Source: Gammaproteobacteria bacterium (GTDB taxonomy: Bacteria > Pseudomonadota > Gammaproteobacteria > SZUA-229). Taken from it: a stretch of DNA of 64,000 nt. Under the pieces are notes generated by a model, which ran no database searches, had not been told where the DNA came from, and worked only from the letters and a program-made list of their open reading frames with translations. Each line of letters starts with the position of its first letter. The first letter of the stretch is position 1. The stretch spans positions 1 through 64,000 of the forward strand of contig JAOUKT010000005.1 of NCBI GenBank assembly GCA_029882395.1, in the 5' to 3' direction. The translations under genes and the position numbers were made by a program. Below are positions 48,356 through 59,008 of the stretch, piece by piece.

Positions 48356-49138
48356 ATGCGTATAGCTCTGGGTATTGAATACGACGGCAGTCAGTTTTCG
48401 GGCTGGCAACAACAGAAGGGCGATGTGCGTACGGTACAAGGCTGCCTTGAAGAGGCCCTGTCTAAAATTGCCGACCAGCGTATTCAGGTCGTCTGTGCCG
48501 GACGAACCGATACCGGCGTGCATGCGTTGAACCAGGTGGTGAATTTTGATTTTAATCAGCACCGAGACCCTAAAGCCTGGGTGCTGGGTTTAAATACCTA
48601 TTTGCCGGATGATATCAGTGCGCTCTGGATGCGGCCTGTGGCCGATGATTTCAGTGCGCGTTTTAGCGCTTTTGAACGCAGCTATCGTTACGTGATACAG
48701 CACCGGATTGGCAGACCGGCTTTGCTAAATAAAAGAGTGGCCTGGCGTTATGGTGATCTTGATGTTGGTAAAATGCATGAGGCGGCTCAAGCACTGGTGG
48801 GTGAGCATGACTTTTCATCATTTCGTTCATCGCAGTGCCAGGCAAAAACGGCCACCCGTGAAATGCGCTCAGTCAGCGTTACCAAAGAAGGTGATTATAT
48901 TTATATTGATGTGTGTGCCAATGCGTTTTTACATCATCAGGTTCGAAATATCGTCGGCAGTTTGATAGAGGTCGGTAAAACCGTGAAACCGGTTGAATGG
49001 ATGGCCGAACTGGTGACAGTTAAAGACCGTAAACAAGCCGGCCCGACAGCACCGGCAGATGGTCTCTATCTGGTGAATGTTAAATACCCGGCCGTGTTCG
49101 GCATTCCCGAATGTCATGCGCCGCCAGTATTCACCTAG
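48356..49138 (+). CDS. truA: tRNA pseudouridine(38-40) synthase
   Basis: A 260-residue enzyme modifying the anticodon arm of many tRNAs. The catalytic Asp52 is in AGRTDTGVHALNQV. Other features are ALGIEYDGSQFSGWQ, RSFERSYRYV-like FERSYRYVIQ, HDFSSFRSSQCQAK and FLHHQVRNIVGSLIEVG. Length is close to E. coli TruA (270). It sits between fimV and trpF, a standard position in this lineage. Confidence 0.97.
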   Translation: MRIALGIEYDGSQFSGWQQQKGDVRTVQGCLEEALSKIADQRIQVVCAGRTDTGVHALNQVVNFDFNQHRDPKAWVLGLNTYLPDDISALWMRPVADDFSARFSAFERSYRYVIQHRIGRPALLNKRVAWRYGDLDVGKMHEAAQALVGEHDFSSFRSSQCQAKTATREMRSVSVTKEGDYIYIDVCANAFLHHQVRNIVGSLIEVGKTVKPVEWMAELVTVKDRKQAGPTAPADGLYLVNVKYPAVFGIPECHAPPVFT

Positions 49139-49176
49139 GGTGGCGCGACTGGACGCTGCAAGTTTGCTATGATGGT

Positions 49177-49191
49177 CAGCTTTGAAAGCTG
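49177..49191. promoter_or_regulatory. 15-nt palindrome upstream of trpF
   Basis: CAGCTTT and AAAGCTG flank a single G, 25 bases before the trpF start. A TATGAT-like hexamer at 49168-49173 adjoins. It may be an operator or an early hairpin in the leader. No Trp-rich leader peptide was seen. Confidence 0.3.
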
Positions 49192-49215
49192 GCAGAGAGT
49201 ACAGATAAAAGCCTC

Positions 49216-49854
49216 ATGAGTTTCCGGACACGCGTTAAAATTTGCGGTATTACTCGAGTAGAAGATGCACTGGCAGTGAGTCAGTCGGGTGTGGACGCCA
49301 TCGGTCTGGTATTTTATGACAAAAGCCCGAGAAACATCGGTATGGCTCAGGCGCAGGCGATTTGTGAGGCTTTACCCGCATTCGTTACCGTAGTGGCCTT
49401 GTTTAAAGACCCTGAGGATGTTTTTGTGCGTTCTGTTATCGAGCAGGTGCCGATTGATCTGTTGCAATTTCATGGGCGTGAAACAGCAGCGTTTTGTCAG
49501 AGTTTTAAAAAGCCCTATATTAAAGCCGTCGGCATGGAAGGGCAGCATGATGTTTCTGGCTTTTCAGCTCAGTATCGTTCAGCCAGAGGTTTGTTGCTGG
49601 ATAGTCATGCGATTGGTGAAGACGGTGGCTCCGGCCATGTCTTTGACTGGGGAAGTATACCCACAGAGATAAGAAGCCAGATTACCTTAGCCGGCGGATT
49701 AAACGCTGATAATATTGCCTCAGCGATTAAACAGGTCAGACCGTTTGCTGTTGATATTAGCAGTGGTGTTGAGTCATCCGGCGGAATTAAAGACGAGGCT
49801 TTGATAAAAGCCTTGATGAATGAAGTGAAACGAGTAGATTGCGAACATGACTGA
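49216..49854 (+). CDS. trpF: Phosphoribosylanthranilate isomerase
   Basis: A 212-residue TIM-barrel enzyme of tryptophan synthesis. Features: [15 protein letters not shown] with the catalytic Cys, and [32 protein letters not shown] (the catalytic Asp near GEDGGSG) and [10 protein letters not shown] with [13 protein letters not shown] at the phosphate-binding end also fit. It is a separate enzyme rather than fused to TrpC as in enterobacteria. It overlaps trpB by 8 bases, so translation is coupled. Confidence 0.97.
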   Translation: MSFRTRVKICGITRVEDALAVSQSGVDAIGLVFYDKSPRNIGMAQAQAICEALPAFVTVVALFKDPEDVFVRSVIEQVPIDLLQFHGRETAAFCQSFKKPYIKAVGMEGQHDVSGFSAQYRSARGLLLDSHAIGEDGGSGHVFDWGSIPTEIRSQITLAGGLNADNIASAIKQVRPFAVDISSGVESSGGIKDEALIKALMNEVKRVDCEHD

Positions 49855-51067
49855 TGTGGATAAAACGATAGATTTTAGCCAGATGCCTGATGAAAAAGGC
49901 CATTTTGGTATTTACGGTGGTGTATTTGCTGCTGAGACATTAATGCAGCCGATTAATGAATTGCGTGATGCCTACGAAAAAATAAAAAATGACCCTGACT
50001 TTCAGGCCGAGTTTGATCGCGACCTGGCGCATTATGTTGGCCGCCCAAGCCCTTTATACCATGCGCAGCGTTTGTCAGAGATAACCGGCGGTGCACAAAT
50101 CTACCTGAAACGTGAAGATTTAAATCACACCGGTGCACATAAAATTAACAATACCATCGGCCAGGCGTTACTCGCCCGCAAGATGGGGAAAAAACGCATT
50201 ATCGCTGAAACGGGAGCCGGTCAGCACGGTGTGGCGTCGGCCACCGTCGCGGCGCGCTTTGGCATGGAATGTGTGGTTTATATGGGGGCCGAAGACGTCA
50301 TTCGTCAGGCACCAAATGTTTACCGCATGAAACTGCTGGGCGCGACGGTGATTCCCGTCGAGTCGGGCTCAAAAACACTTAAAGATGCACTCAATGAGGC
50401 GATGCGTGACTGGGTCACCAATGTCGATGATACGTTTTATATTATTGGAACGGTGGCAGGTCCGCACCCTTATCCTGAGATGGTGCGTGATTTTCAGACT
50501 ATTATCGGCCGCGAAGCCAGGCTTCAAATTCAGCAGCAGGCCGGTCGATTGCCGGATGCACTGGTGGCCTGTGTCGGCGGTGGTTCCAATGCGATTGGGC
50601 TGTTTCATCCCTTTTTAGAAGATAAAGAGGTTGCCATTTATGGGGTTGAAGGCGGCGGCGATGGCATTGATACGGCTCGTCATGCAGCCCCTTTATGTGC
50701 CGGAAAACCGGGTGTGTTACACGGTAACCGCACCTACCTGATGGAAGATAAAGATGGTCAGATTATCGAAACACATTGTGTTTCAGCCGGTCTGGATTAT
50801 CCCGGTGTCGGGCCTGAGCATGCCTGGTTAAAAGACATCGGTCGCGTCAAATACGATGCGATCACCGACAGCGAAGCGTTAGAAGCCTTCCATACCTTAA
50901 CCAGGATCGAAGGCATTATTCCGGCGTTAGAATCCAGCCATGCCGTGGCTTATGGCCTCAAGCTGGCTAAAACCATGGAAAAAGATCAGATCATCATCGT
51001 TAATTTATCAGGCCGTGGTGATAAGGATATTAATACCATCGCCAAGATCGAGGGGATTAAGTTGTGA
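49847..51067 (+). CDS. trpB: Tryptophan synthase beta chain
   Basis: A 406-residue PLP enzyme joining indole and serine. The PLP lysine is Lys99 in [10 protein letters not shown]. Other hallmarks: [14 protein letters not shown], the substrate loop [14 protein letters not shown], and the phosphate-binding [20 protein letters not shown] also fits. It overlaps trpF upstream and trpA downstream (by 4 bases), the usual trpFBA arrangement of pseudomonad-like bacteria. Confidence 0.98.
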   Translation: MTDVDKTIDFSQMPDEKGHFGIYGGVFAAETLMQPINELRDAYEKIKNDPDFQAEFDRDLAHYVGRPSPLYHAQRLSEITGGAQIYLKREDLNHTGAHKINNTIGQALLARKMGKKRIIAETGAGQHGVASATVAARFGMECVVYMGAEDVIRQAPNVYRMKLLGATVIPVESGSKTLKDALNEAMRDWVTNVDDTFYIIGTVAGPHPYPEMVRDFQTIIGREARLQIQQQAGRLPDALVACVGGGSNAIGLFHPFLEDKEVAIYGVEGGGDGIDTARHAAPLCAGKPGVLHGNRTYLMEDKDGQIIETHCVSAGLDYPGVGPEHAWLKDIGRVKYDAITDSEALEAFHTLTRIEGIIPALESSHAVAYGLKLAKTMEKDQIIIVNLSGRGDKDINTIAKIEGIKL

Positions 51068-51867
51068 GCCGTTTAAACGCTACCTTTGAACACCTTAAAG
51101 CGCAGAATAAAACGGCTCTGGTACCGTATATCATGTGCGGTGATCCTGATTTTGATACCACGGTCAGATTGATGCACGCGCTGGTTAATTCAGGCTGTAA
51201 TATTATCGAGCTGGGGGTGCCATTCTCAGACCCGATGGCTGATGGCCCGGTGATTCAGGCGGCTGCCGAGCGTGTGCTGCTAAATCATGTCAGCCTCAGT
51301 GATGTGATTGACGTGGTCGCCAGGTTCCGTGAAACGGATACAGAAACAGCGGTGATTCTGATGGGTTATCTGAACCCGATCGAAGTCATGGGCTATCAGG
51401 TTTTTGCCGAAAAAGCCTCGGCTGCCGGCGTTGATGGTGCATTAACCGTGGATATTCCGCCGGAAGAGGCTGCTGAGTATACTCAGCTATTAAAAGCCAA
51501 AGGCATTGATCCCATTTATCTGCTGGCCCCGACCAGTGATGATGCCCGCATCGCCAGCATTGCTAATGTTGCCGCTGGTTTTGTTTATTATGTGTCTTTA
51601 AAAGGCGTAACCGGCGCGGCATCCTTAGATATTGACAGCGTCGTTGAAAAACTGCAGCAAATACGCCGACAGATTAGTCTGCCGGTTGGTGTGGGTTTTG
51701 GTATCAGTGATGCTGAGACCGCGGCAAAATTATCAAAAGTCGCTGATGCGATAGTGGTGGGTAGTGCCATCGTTAAACGCATGGCAGAATATGGCCATCA
51801 ACCTGATCAACTGATACAGTCGGTGACAGAGCTGACGGCATCAATGCGTAAGGCGATGGATCAATAG
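51064..51867 (+). CDS. trpA: Tryptophan synthase alpha chain
   Basis: A 267-residue TIM barrel that cleaves indole-3-glycerol phosphate. Both catalytic residues are present: Glu49 in [11 protein letters not shown] and Asp60 in [10 protein letters not shown]. The phosphate site [12 protein letters not shown] also fits. Translation begins at GTG 51064, overlapping the trpB stop by 4 bases. The product indole passes to TrpB in the complex. Confidence 0.98.
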   Translation: MSRLNATFEHLKAQNKTALVPYIMCGDPDFDTTVRLMHALVNSGCNIIELGVPFSDPMADGPVIQAAAERVLLNHVSLSDVIDVVARFRETDTETAVILMGYLNPIEVMGYQVFAEKASAAGVDGALTVDIPPEEAAEYTQLLKAKGIDPIYLLAPTSDDARIASIANVAAGFVYYVSLKGVTGAASLDIDSVVEKLQQIRRQISLPVGVGFGISDAETAAKLSKVADAIVVGSAIVKRMAEYGHQPDQLIQSVTELTASMRKAMDQ

Positions 51868-51956
51868 CCATCGATTAAAGAGACATTACTAATGCGGGAT
51901 TTAACGATTGTGTTAAACTCGGTACCTATAACAAGATTAGCATTACGGTAATAAAA

Positions 51957-52817
51957 ATGAGCTGGTTTGAAAAATTAATGCCTTCACGAATTCGTACAGA
52001 AGGTGCTGCAAAAGGCAATGTGCCCGAAGGTCTGTGGACCAAATGCGATAAATGTAGTTCTGTGCTTTATCGAGCCGAGCTGGAACGCAACCAGATGGTC
52101 TGTCCAAAATGTGATCATCACATGCGTTTAGGCGCCAGAGCCCGTATCCGCTCCTTTCTTGATGATGGCCAGCTCGAAGAAATCGCCGCCAATGTTGAAC
52201 CGGTCGATGCATTAAAATTCCGCGACAGTAAAAAATACAAAGAGCGTCTTGCCCAGGCGCAAAAAAATACCGATGAAAAAGATGCACTGATTGCCATGCG
52301 CGGCACGGTTAAAGGTTTGCCGGTTGTGGTAGCGGCTTTTGAGTTCAGGTTTATGGGTGGCTCGATGGGCTCCGTGGTTGGTGAAAAGTTTGTGCAGGCC
52401 GCCAATATGGCGCTGGAGCAAAATATTCCACTGATTTGTTTTTCAGCCTCTGGCGGTGCGCGGATGCAGGAAGCCTTGTTGTCATTAATGCAAATGGCTA
52501 AAACCAGTGCCGTGCTGAAGAAAATGTCCAAGCGTGGAGTGCCTTTTGTATCGGTATTAACCGACCCGACGATGGGTGGTGTGTCAGCGAGTCTGGCCAT
52601 GCTGGGTGATGTTAATGTTGCCGAGCCGAACGCATTAATCGGCTTTGCCGGACCCCGTGTTATCGAACAGACGGTGCGTGAAGTCTTACCAGAAGGTTTT
52701 CAGCGCAGTGAGTTTTTACTCGAACACGGCACGGTTGATATGATTTTAGATCGCCGTGATTTACCTGAAAAACTAGCTTCTTTGCTACTGATGTTGACCA
52801 ACAAACCCGCCAACTAA
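51957..52817 (+). CDS. accD: Acetyl-CoA carboxylase carboxyltransferase subunit beta
   Basis: A 286-residue subunit that, with AccA, transfers the carboxyl group to acetyl-CoA for fatty acid synthesis. The zinc ribbon is complete: Cys30, Cys33, Cys49 and Cys52. The carboxyltransferase domain has [36 protein letters not shown] and [14 protein letters not shown]. The folC start codon follows 2 bases after its stop. Confidence 0.98.
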   Translation: MSWFEKLMPSRIRTEGAAKGNVPEGLWTKCDKCSSVLYRAELERNQMVCPKCDHHMRLGARARIRSFLDDGQLEEIAANVEPVDALKFRDSKKYKERLAQAQKNTDEKDALIAMRGTVKGLPVVVAAFEFRFMGGSMGSVVGEKFVQAANMALEQNIPLICFSASGGARMQEALLSLMQMAKTSAVLKKMSKRGVPFVSVLTDPTMGGVSASLAMLGDVNVAEPNALIGFAGPRVIEQTVREVLPEGFQRSEFLLEHGTVDMILDRRDLPEKLASLLLMLTNKPAN

Positions 52818-52818
52818 A

Positions 52819-54132
52819 GTGCGTTTTGCTGACCTGCAGAGCTGGTTGGACTGGCAGGAAACACTACACAGTGCAGAGATTGAGCTGGGTCTTGAGCGGA
52901 TCCGCCAAGTGGCGCGAAATTTAGCGATACCGGCGGCATGGCCGGTGCCGGTTATCACGGTAGCCGGCACCAATGGCAAAGGCTCATCGGTTGCAATGCT
53001 TGAAGCCATTTATCAGCACGCTGGATATCGCGTCGGCAGCTATACCTCGCCACATCTTCTTCATTATAACGAACGCATTAAAATCAATCGTCAGGCCGTC
53101 TCTGATGAGCTGATCTGTCAAGCCTTTGATAAGATTGATCACGCCAGGCAAATGCCCGCTGGCGATGACATATCGCTGACCTATTTTGAATTTGGAACCT
53201 TGGCAGCGTTATATATTCTAAGTCAGGCAGAGCTGGATATTGTGATACTGGAAGTGGGTCTCGGTGGCCGCCTGGATGCGGTTAATATTATTGATGCCGA
53301 GGTGGCTTTGATCACACCGATTGCGATTGATCATCAGAGCTGGCTGGGTGATGACCGAAACACAATCGGCGCTGAAAAAGCCGGCATTATCAAAGCCGGT
53401 TGCCATACGGTCTATAATGATCCGGAACCTGTGGCAGCGATACTGCAAAAAGCGCAAGAGTTGAACTCAGAGATCTATTGTTTGAACAAGCATTTTCAGG
53501 CGCATTCTGAGCCTGAAACAGCTGGCTGGCACTATCGCTCTGACTCGCTGCAATTGCGTGACCTGCCAAGGCCTGCTTTGCCGGGGCTGCATCAGTTAGA
53601 CAATGCTGCGGGCGCGATACAAGTATCACAGATATTGTCAGAGACGTTGCCAGTATCAGCTGCCAGTATTGCCCGCGCAATGACAGATAGCCAGCTACCC
53701 GGGCGTTTTCAATGCTTGTCTCATCAGCCGGATATCATTGTGGATGTTGCCCATAATGAACATGCGCTCAGCACACTGGCAAGCAATCTGCAGCAACTGC
53801 CGTCTCCGGGGCGTACTCTGGCAGTACTGGCGATGCTGGAGGACAAGGCGCTAGGCGAAGCGCTCGGGCAAATAGATGCGGAGATAGATCGCTATTATCT
53901 GGCAGGCTTGCAAGGCAACCGGGCTTTATCCGCTGAAAGCCTTACACAGCGCATCCAGGAAGGTGTCAGTAGTGATAAACTATGTACTCATGACACAGTG
54001 CAAGCGGCATTAGAGCATGCTCTTTCAGAAGCGATGAGTGATGACAGGATTATCATATTTGGCTCATTTTTAACGGTTTCGGCCGCAATGAAATATTTGA
54101 CAGAATCAGCGTCAAAGGATTTGGGAAATTAA
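52819..54132 (+). CDS. folC: Dihydrofolate synthase / folylpolyglutamate synthase
   Basis: A 437-residue Mur-ligase-type enzyme adding glutamate to dihydropteroate and folates. The ATP loop is VAGTNGKGSSVAMLEAI; ITPIAIDHQSWLGDDRNTI and LPGRFQCLSHQPDIIVDVAHN are the other conserved blocks. Translation begins at GTG 52819, one base past the accD stop codon, so coupling is likely. The SPOR gene follows with a 1-base gap. Confidence 0.96.
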   Translation: MRFADLQSWLDWQETLHSAEIELGLERIRQVARNLAIPAAWPVPVITVAGTNGKGSSVAMLEAIYQHAGYRVGSYTSPHLLHYNERIKINRQAVSDELICQAFDKIDHARQMPAGDDISLTYFEFGTLAALYILSQAELDIVILEVGLGGRLDAVNIIDAEVALITPIAIDHQSWLGDDRNTIGAEKAGIIKAGCHTVYNDPEPVAAILQKAQELNSEIYCLNKHFQAHSEPETAGWHYRSDSLQLRDLPRPALPGLHQLDNAAGAIQVSQILSETLPVSAASIARAMTDSQLPGRFQCLSHQPDIIVDVAHNEHALSTLASNLQQLPSPGRTLAVLAMLEDKALGEALGQIDAEIDRYYLAGLQGNRALSAESLTQRIQEGVSSDKLCTHDTVQAALEHALSEAMSDDRIIIFGSFLTVSAAMKYLTESASKDLGN

Positions 54133-54133
54133 G

Positions 54134-54640
54134 GTGGAAAAAGCATTAAAACAACGCTTAATTGGCGCCATAGTACTTGTTGTTTCCGGTGTTATCTTTA
54201 TACCGTTATTGCTCGATGGTGCCGGGCATAATGCCCGTTTTTCCAGGGATATTGAGATCCCCGCTGAGCCTGATATTAACATCAAATCCTGGCATGAATT
54301 AAAAGAAGTGCCAGTCAATCGGCCTCCGCAAAAAGTCGTATCAAAAGACAATGCTGTGGTTAAAAAGCCAGCGAAGGCAAAGCCGCGTGATGCCCGGCCA
54401 GAAATCAAAGCCTGGGCTTTGCAGTTAGGTAGTTTCAGCCAGCAAACGAATGCGCTGGTATTGCAGGACCGCTTGCGTGCCAAAGGTTATCGCGCATTTA
54501 TCGTCAAATCTAAAAACATAGGAAAAACGCGATATAAAGTCAGAATAGGTCCTGATCTGGATCGTGATAAAGCTGAAAAAATCGCCAAGCAACTTAAAAA
54601 GAATGAGAATATTGACAGTATCGTGGTGACACACCCCTAA
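54134..54640 (+). CDS. SPOR-domain membrane protein (DedD-like)
   Basis: A 168-residue bitopic protein: one membrane helix (about 9-30, RLIGAIVLVVSGVIFIPLLL), a short proline/lysine-rich linker, and a C-terminal SPOR domain (about 92-168, AWALQLGSFSQQTNALVLQD). SPOR domains bind glycan strands lacking stem peptides at the division site. Position after folC and before cvpA matches dedD of other gammaproteobacteria. The start is GTG 54134 with AAGG shortly before. Role in late cell division is inferred. Confidence 0.92.
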   Translation: MEKALKQRLIGAIVLVVSGVIFIPLLLDGAGHNARFSRDIEIPAEPDINIKSWHELKEVPVNRPPQKVVSKDNAVVKKPAKAKPRDARPEIKAWALQLGSFSQQTNALVLQDRLRAKGYRAFIVKSKNIGKTRYKVRIGPDLDRDKAEKIAKQLKKNENIDSIVVTHP

Positions 54641-54861
54641 AACAACGGCGTTGAGTGCTTAACATAATGGCCGTCATTTAAGCGCCGATAATGGCCGCTG
54701 ACGGCAGCTTGAATTTTAATATAATGCCAATGTATTCAATGCCTTAGGGTAATATCAGCTATCTAAATAATGTTTTAATGATAAAAACTGTGATACTTAC
54801 GATTCGACTGCTAAAATATGACTAGATTTTCACTATACCCTCTGGGAAAAAGCTAAACATT

Positions 54862-55350
54862 ATGACCGGTATTGATTATGCGTTTATCGCAGTCATTGTT
54901 ATTTCAACTCTGTTCAGTTTATTACGTGGTTTTGTTAAAGAGGCAATTTCTCTGGGTTCCTGGATAATTGCGATGTGGGTGTCCAGCACCTTCGCTTCAA
55001 ATCTGTCCAATTTTATGCCGCAAAGCATTGAAAACCCCGCTTTTAAAATGGGGCTGGCTTTTATCATTCTGTTTGTAGCGACCTTGGTGCTGGGAGTGAT
55101 GGTTAATATTTTATTGAACCAGATTATCAATAAAACAGGCCTGAGCAGTGTCGATAGAGCGCTGGGCACAGCTTTTGGGCTTGCCAGAGGCATACTGATA
55201 GTCACCGTGTTTGTGATGCTGGCCAGTTTAACCAGTATTCAGGAGCAGGATATATGGAAGGACTCTGATCTGGTTGACCGATTTCAGGCTTTAGCCAGCT
55301 GGTTACAGGTCTATCTGCCAGATAATATTTCAAAAAATCTTCCTGGTTAA
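54862..55350 (+). CDS. cvpA: CvpA-family membrane protein
   Basis: A 162-residue protein with four membrane helices. Motifs: DYAFIAVIVISTLFSLLRGFVKEAISL at the start and GLSSVDRALGTAFGLARGILIV in the third-to-fourth helix region, both diagnostic. CvpA is linked to envelope stress and colicin V production in E. coli; its molecular action is unclear. The gene is just upstream of purF (51 bases), the standard arrangement. Confidence 0.95.
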   Translation: MTGIDYAFIAVIVISTLFSLLRGFVKEAISLGSWIIAMWVSSTFASNLSNFMPQSIENPAFKMGLAFIILFVATLVLGVMVNILLNQIINKTGLSSVDRALGTAFGLARGILIVTVFVMLASLTSIQEQDIWKDSDLVDRFQALASWLQVYLPDNISKNLPG

Positions 55351-55401
55351 TATCAGGCTTATCAATAAGTTATCTATCAAGTGTTATCGAGGAATATTTA
55401 A

Positions 55402-56910
55402 ATGTGCGGTATATTAGGTGTTGTCGGCTTTAGTGCAGTGAATCAAATGCTCTATGATGGCCTGATCCTGTTACAACATCGAGGTCAGGATGCTGCCGGC
55501 ATCGTGACCTGTGAAGATCGAAAATTCTTTTTGCGCAAAGCCAATGGCCTGGTTCGTGATGTCTTTGAGGCAGAGCATATGATGCAATTACCCGGTAATA
55601 TGGGCATTGGTCATGTTCGTTATCCTACAGCGGGTTGTTCTTCATCGGCTGAGGCGCAACCTTTTTATGTGAACTCACCTTACGGCATTGCGCTTGCTCA
55701 TAATGGCAATTTAACCAATGCTGATGAGCTAAAAAAAGAACTGTACCGAACTGACCTGCGTCATATAAACACCAATTCTGACTCAGAGATTTTATTAAAT
55801 ATTCTGGCGCATGAATTACAGATCCAGGGCGGGCTTAAAGCCACGCAAGAACATGTTTTTAAAGCCGTTGAAGCCGTGCATAAACGCTGTAAAGGCGGCT
55901 ATGCTGTAGTTGCCACCATCGTCAAGAATGGCATTATTGCTTTCCGCGACCCCTACGGTATTCGCCCTGTCTGTTATGGAAAACGAGAAACAGAAAAAGG
56001 TACCGAATATATGGTCGCCTCAGAAAGTGTTGCCATGCAAGCACTGGGTTTTGAACTGGTGCGCGACCTGGCGCCAGGTGAAGCGATCTTTATCACCAAA
56101 GACGGTGAGTTTTATAATAAACAATGTGCTCAAAATCCAAAATTGTCGCCGTGTATTTTTGAATACGTTTATTTTGCCCGTCCAGATTCCATCATTGATG
56201 ATATTTCAGTTTATAAAGCCCGCCTAAGAATGGGTGAAGGGCTGGTCAATAAAATTAAACGGATTCGCCCCGATCATGATATCGACGTGGTTATCCCGAT
56301 TCCTGATACCAGTCGGACTTCAGCGCTGGAAGTCGCTTTTCACCTGGGGGTTAAATACCGTGAAGGTTTTATTAAAAACCGTTACATCGGTCGTACTTTT
56401 ATTATGCCCGGGCAACAGGAACGGAAAAAATCAGTACGCCAGAAATTGAATGCCGTTGAACTGGAGTTCAAGGGCAAAAATGTCATGCTGGTCGATGATT
56501 CGATTGTGCGAGGCACTACCTCAAAACAGATTATTCAGATGGCACGTGACGCCGGCGCGAATAAAGTCTATATGGCTTCAGCGGCACCGCCGGTACGCTT
56601 TCCGAATGTCTACGGTATTGACATGCCATCGGCGCAGGAGTTTGTTGCGCACGACCGGACTGAAGATGAAATTTGCAAAGAAATCGGTGCCGACTGGCTG
56701 GTCTATCAGGATCTTGAAGAGCTGGAACTGGCGGTAAGAAAAGGCAATAAAAACATTAAGATGTTTGATACATCCTGCTTTAACGCAGAATATGTTACTG
56801 GCGATGTTTCCCAAGAATACCTTGAGCACATTGATAGCATACGCAACGACAGAGCAAAAGAGTCGCGTGTGATGAATCCTGCCGTTATCGATTTGCACAA
56901 TAGTAATTAA
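55402..56910 (+). CDS. purF: Amidophosphoribosyltransferase
   Basis: A 502-residue first enzyme of purine synthesis. Cys2 after the initiator Met is the glutaminase nucleophile (MCGILGVVG, no propeptide). Further features are [21 protein letters not shown], the PRPP site [17 protein letters not shown] and [15 protein letters not shown]. Length matches E. coli PurF (505). Ends 2 bases before the next gene, which belongs to the envelope group, so the operon may extend. Confidence 0.98.
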   Translation: MCGILGVVGFSAVNQMLYDGLILLQHRGQDAAGIVTCEDRKFFLRKANGLVRDVFEAEHMMQLPGNMGIGHVRYPTAGCSSSAEAQPFYVNSPYGIALAHNGNLTNADELKKELYRTDLRHINTNSDSEILLNILAHELQIQGGLKATQEHVFKAVEAVHKRCKGGYAVVATIVKNGIIAFRDPYGIRPVCYGKRETEKGTEYMVASESVAMQALGFELVRDLAPGEAIFITKDGEFYNKQCAQNPKLSPCIFEYVYFARPDSIIDDISVYKARLRMGEGLVNKIKRIRPDHDIDVVIPIPDTSRTSALEVAFHLGVKYREGFIKNRYIGRTFIMPGQQERKKSVRQKLNAVELEFKGKNVMLVDDSIVRGTTSKQIIQMARDAGANKVYMASAAPPVRFPNVYGIDMPSAQEFVAHDRTEDEICKEIGADWLVYQDLEELELAVRKGNKNIKMFDTSCFNAEYVTGDVSQEYLEHIDSIRNDRAKESRVMNPAVIDLHNSN

Positions 56911-56912
56911 TC

Positions 56913-57746
56913 ATGACAGTTTCCCGGATTATCACTTATTGTTTGTTATGTTTTTTCGGCCTCGGGCTGACAACCGTTGCGGCCGATGAAAAGCCTGAGC
57001 ATCAACAGCTTAAGCTGGGGCTTGAGCTTATCGAGCAGAAAAAATATCAGCAGGCAGAGAAATATTTTGTGCAGCTAAAGCAGCAGCATCCACAGCAAAT
57101 AGCCTATTTAAATAATCTGGCCGTGGCGCAAATGGCGCAGGGCAAAATGCAACAGGCGCTGGAAAATTTAAAGGCTGCATTAACAGCGGATAAATATATC
57201 GCCGTCTCACAAAATAATATGTCCAGTATTTATGCTTACATGGCATCGCAGGCCTATTCGAAAGCCCTGGACAAAGCCAGTACAAACACGCTGCCTCAAT
57301 TGGCGTCGATTACTGAGATAAAACCTGCGCTGACGGCTCAGCCGGCCACGGAAAAAGCAAAACCGCTGCCAGCCCTGCAAACGCAAGATGAGCTGAAGCG
57401 TCTCTTTGAAAAGAAAATGAATGTCTGGATTAAAGCCTGGAGTAAAGGCGATACACAGCTTTATCTTGCAAACTATTCAAAAAACTTCATGCCCGCAGCT
57501 AAGCTCAGTTATAAAGACTGGCTGGCATTGCGACGTTACCGTTTACGGCATTCAAAACAGGTAGAAGTCAGCTATAATCAGTTCGATATGTTTTTAAATG
57601 CAGCTAAAACCACCGCCATTGTTGAATTTGTTCAGCATTACAGAGCCGGAAAGTACAGGGATAAAGTAAGAAAGCAGCTGTACTGGCGTTTGGAAGGTGA
57701 TCGCTGGCTGATTACCCGTGAGCAAGTAACCGAAAAACTGAAATGA
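56913..57746 (+). CDS. Secreted TPR protein with a C-terminal NTF2-like domain
   Basis: A 277-residue exported protein. The signal peptide ends near TTVAA. A TPR region follows (about 29-115: LGLELIEQKKYQQAEKYFVQL, YLNNLAVAQMAQGK, ALENLKAALTADK). The last 120 residues (KKMNVWIKAWSKGDTQLYLA, SYKDWLALRRYRL, TTAIVEFVQHY, LYWRLEGDRWLITRE) match the C-terminal domain type of the next gene. It begins 2 bases after purF and overlaps the L,D-transpeptidase gene by 4 bases. I infer that it is a partner or regulator of that enzyme in the periplasm. Confidence 0.82.
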   Translation: MTVSRIITYCLLCFFGLGLTTVAADEKPEHQQLKLGLELIEQKKYQQAEKYFVQLKQQHPQQIAYLNNLAVAQMAQGKMQQALENLKAALTADKYIAVSQNNMSSIYAYMASQAYSKALDKASTNTLPQLASITEIKPALTAQPATEKAKPLPALQTQDELKRLFEKKMNVWIKAWSKGDTQLYLANYSKNFMPAAKLSYKDWLALRRYRLRHSKQVEVSYNQFDMFLNAAKTTAIVEFVQHYRAGKYRDKVRKQLYWRLEGDRWLITREQVTEKLK

Positions 57747-58948
57747 TACGATTTTTTCAAAAACAGTCTGTATTTTTATTGTTGCTGATCATCAGTGCGG
57801 GCACGTCCGCGCAATCAATTAAACAATCGCCAGAAGAGCAGCTGATTCTGGCGTTAACCTCGATAAAAGCCCAGAAACTAGATCAGGCCATGCATCAACT
57901 AGAGGCACTGGTGAACAATAAGCCTGATTTTAAACTGGCTCAGTTAGTCTATGCCGATGTCATGATGGCCAAAGCTCATGGCATAAATAAAGTCGGCGAA
58001 TCGTTAAAGCAGAATAAAATATTAGAAGGTTTTCTGGCAGAGGCAAGCAAGCGCTGGCATAGCGCGCAAAACCCGGTGAACGCCAAACTTTTACCGGCCG
58101 CCTTGTTAAGCCTGGATCAGGAATACCAGTATGCTGTTGTTGTTGAACTGAATAATTCCCGGCTGCACCTGTTTGAAAATGAAAACGGCATCCCTAAGGA
58201 AATTGATAATTATTATGTATCAATGGGTAAAAGCGGGCCCTACAAACAGTATGAAGGCGATAACCGAACGCCACTCGGTGTTTATTTTATTGAAAACTTT
58301 CTATCACCCAAGACCTTGCCTGATAAATACGGTGAAGGTGCCTTCCCCCTCAATTACCCGAATGTATGGGATGATCGTCTGGGTAAAACGGGCTATGGTA
58401 TCTGGCTGCATGGCACACCTCTGGATACTTTCAGCCGGCCGCCCAGAGACAGTGAAGGTTGTGTTGTATTGTCTAACGCGGATTTACAGACGGTGGGTGG
58501 TTATCTGCAGTTAAGGCGTACGCCGTTTGTTATCGCCGACAATATCAACTGGTTAGAAAAAGACAAATGGCAGTCACAGAAACAATATTTTACTCAGCTT
58601 ATTTCAAGCTGGCTGAAAGACTGGCAAAGTCTGGACACTAATCGTTATATCCAGCATTACTCAAAAACATTTCAAGCCGGGCCATCGAATTTTTTGAAAT
58701 GGTATTCGCATAAAAAACGCGTTAATAAAAATAAAAAATTCATTCAGGTTAAGACCGATGATTTAAGCATATTAAAACACCCTAAAGACGATATTCTGGT
58801 GGTGACTTTCAGGCAGCACTATAAAAGCGATAATTATTCATCGGTCAGCTATAAACGACAGTACTGGAAACAGGAAAAAGACGGTCAGTGGCGTATCATA
58901 TTTGAAGGCCGGGTGAGAGAGCCTGATCAGCTGCTTACCCAGTTATAA
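57743..58948 (+). CDS. L,D-transpeptidase (YkuD) with a C-terminal NTF2-like domain
   Basis: A 401-residue periplasmic enzyme. The signal peptide ends near TSA-QS. A helical region (about 28-125) precedes the YkuD domain (128-265). Its active site has His223 in WLHGTPLD and Cys240 in DSEGCVVLS, a variant of the usual SHGC motif. The tail (about 275-401) is an NTF2-like domain sharing SSWLKDWQSLDTNRYIQHYSK and VVTFRQHYKS with the preceding protein. The reaction is cross-linking of peptidoglycan stem peptides or attaching proteins to the wall. Start ATG 57743 overlaps the previous stop. Substrate is inferred, not shown. Confidence 0.9.
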   Translation: MIRFFQKQSVFLLLLIISAGTSAQSIKQSPEEQLILALTSIKAQKLDQAMHQLEALVNNKPDFKLAQLVYADVMMAKAHGINKVGESLKQNKILEGFLAEASKRWHSAQNPVNAKLLPAALLSLDQEYQYAVVVELNNSRLHLFENENGIPKEIDNYYVSMGKSGPYKQYEGDNRTPLGVYFIENFLSPKTLPDKYGEGAFPLNYPNVWDDRLGKTGYGIWLHGTPLDTFSRPPRDSEGCVVLSNADLQTVGGYLQLRRTPFVIADNINWLEKDKWQSQKQYFTQLISSWLKDWQSLDTNRYIQHYSKTFQAGPSNFLKWYSHKKRVNKNKKFIQVKTDDLSILKHPKDDILVVTFRQHYKSDNYSSVSYKRQYWKQEKDGQWRIIFEGRVREPDQLLTQL

Positions 58949-59008
58949 TCAGCTAGCAAAAGCCATTTCTGTGTTGGCTTCAGGATTGACGGTACTGTTG
59001 CCAGTGCA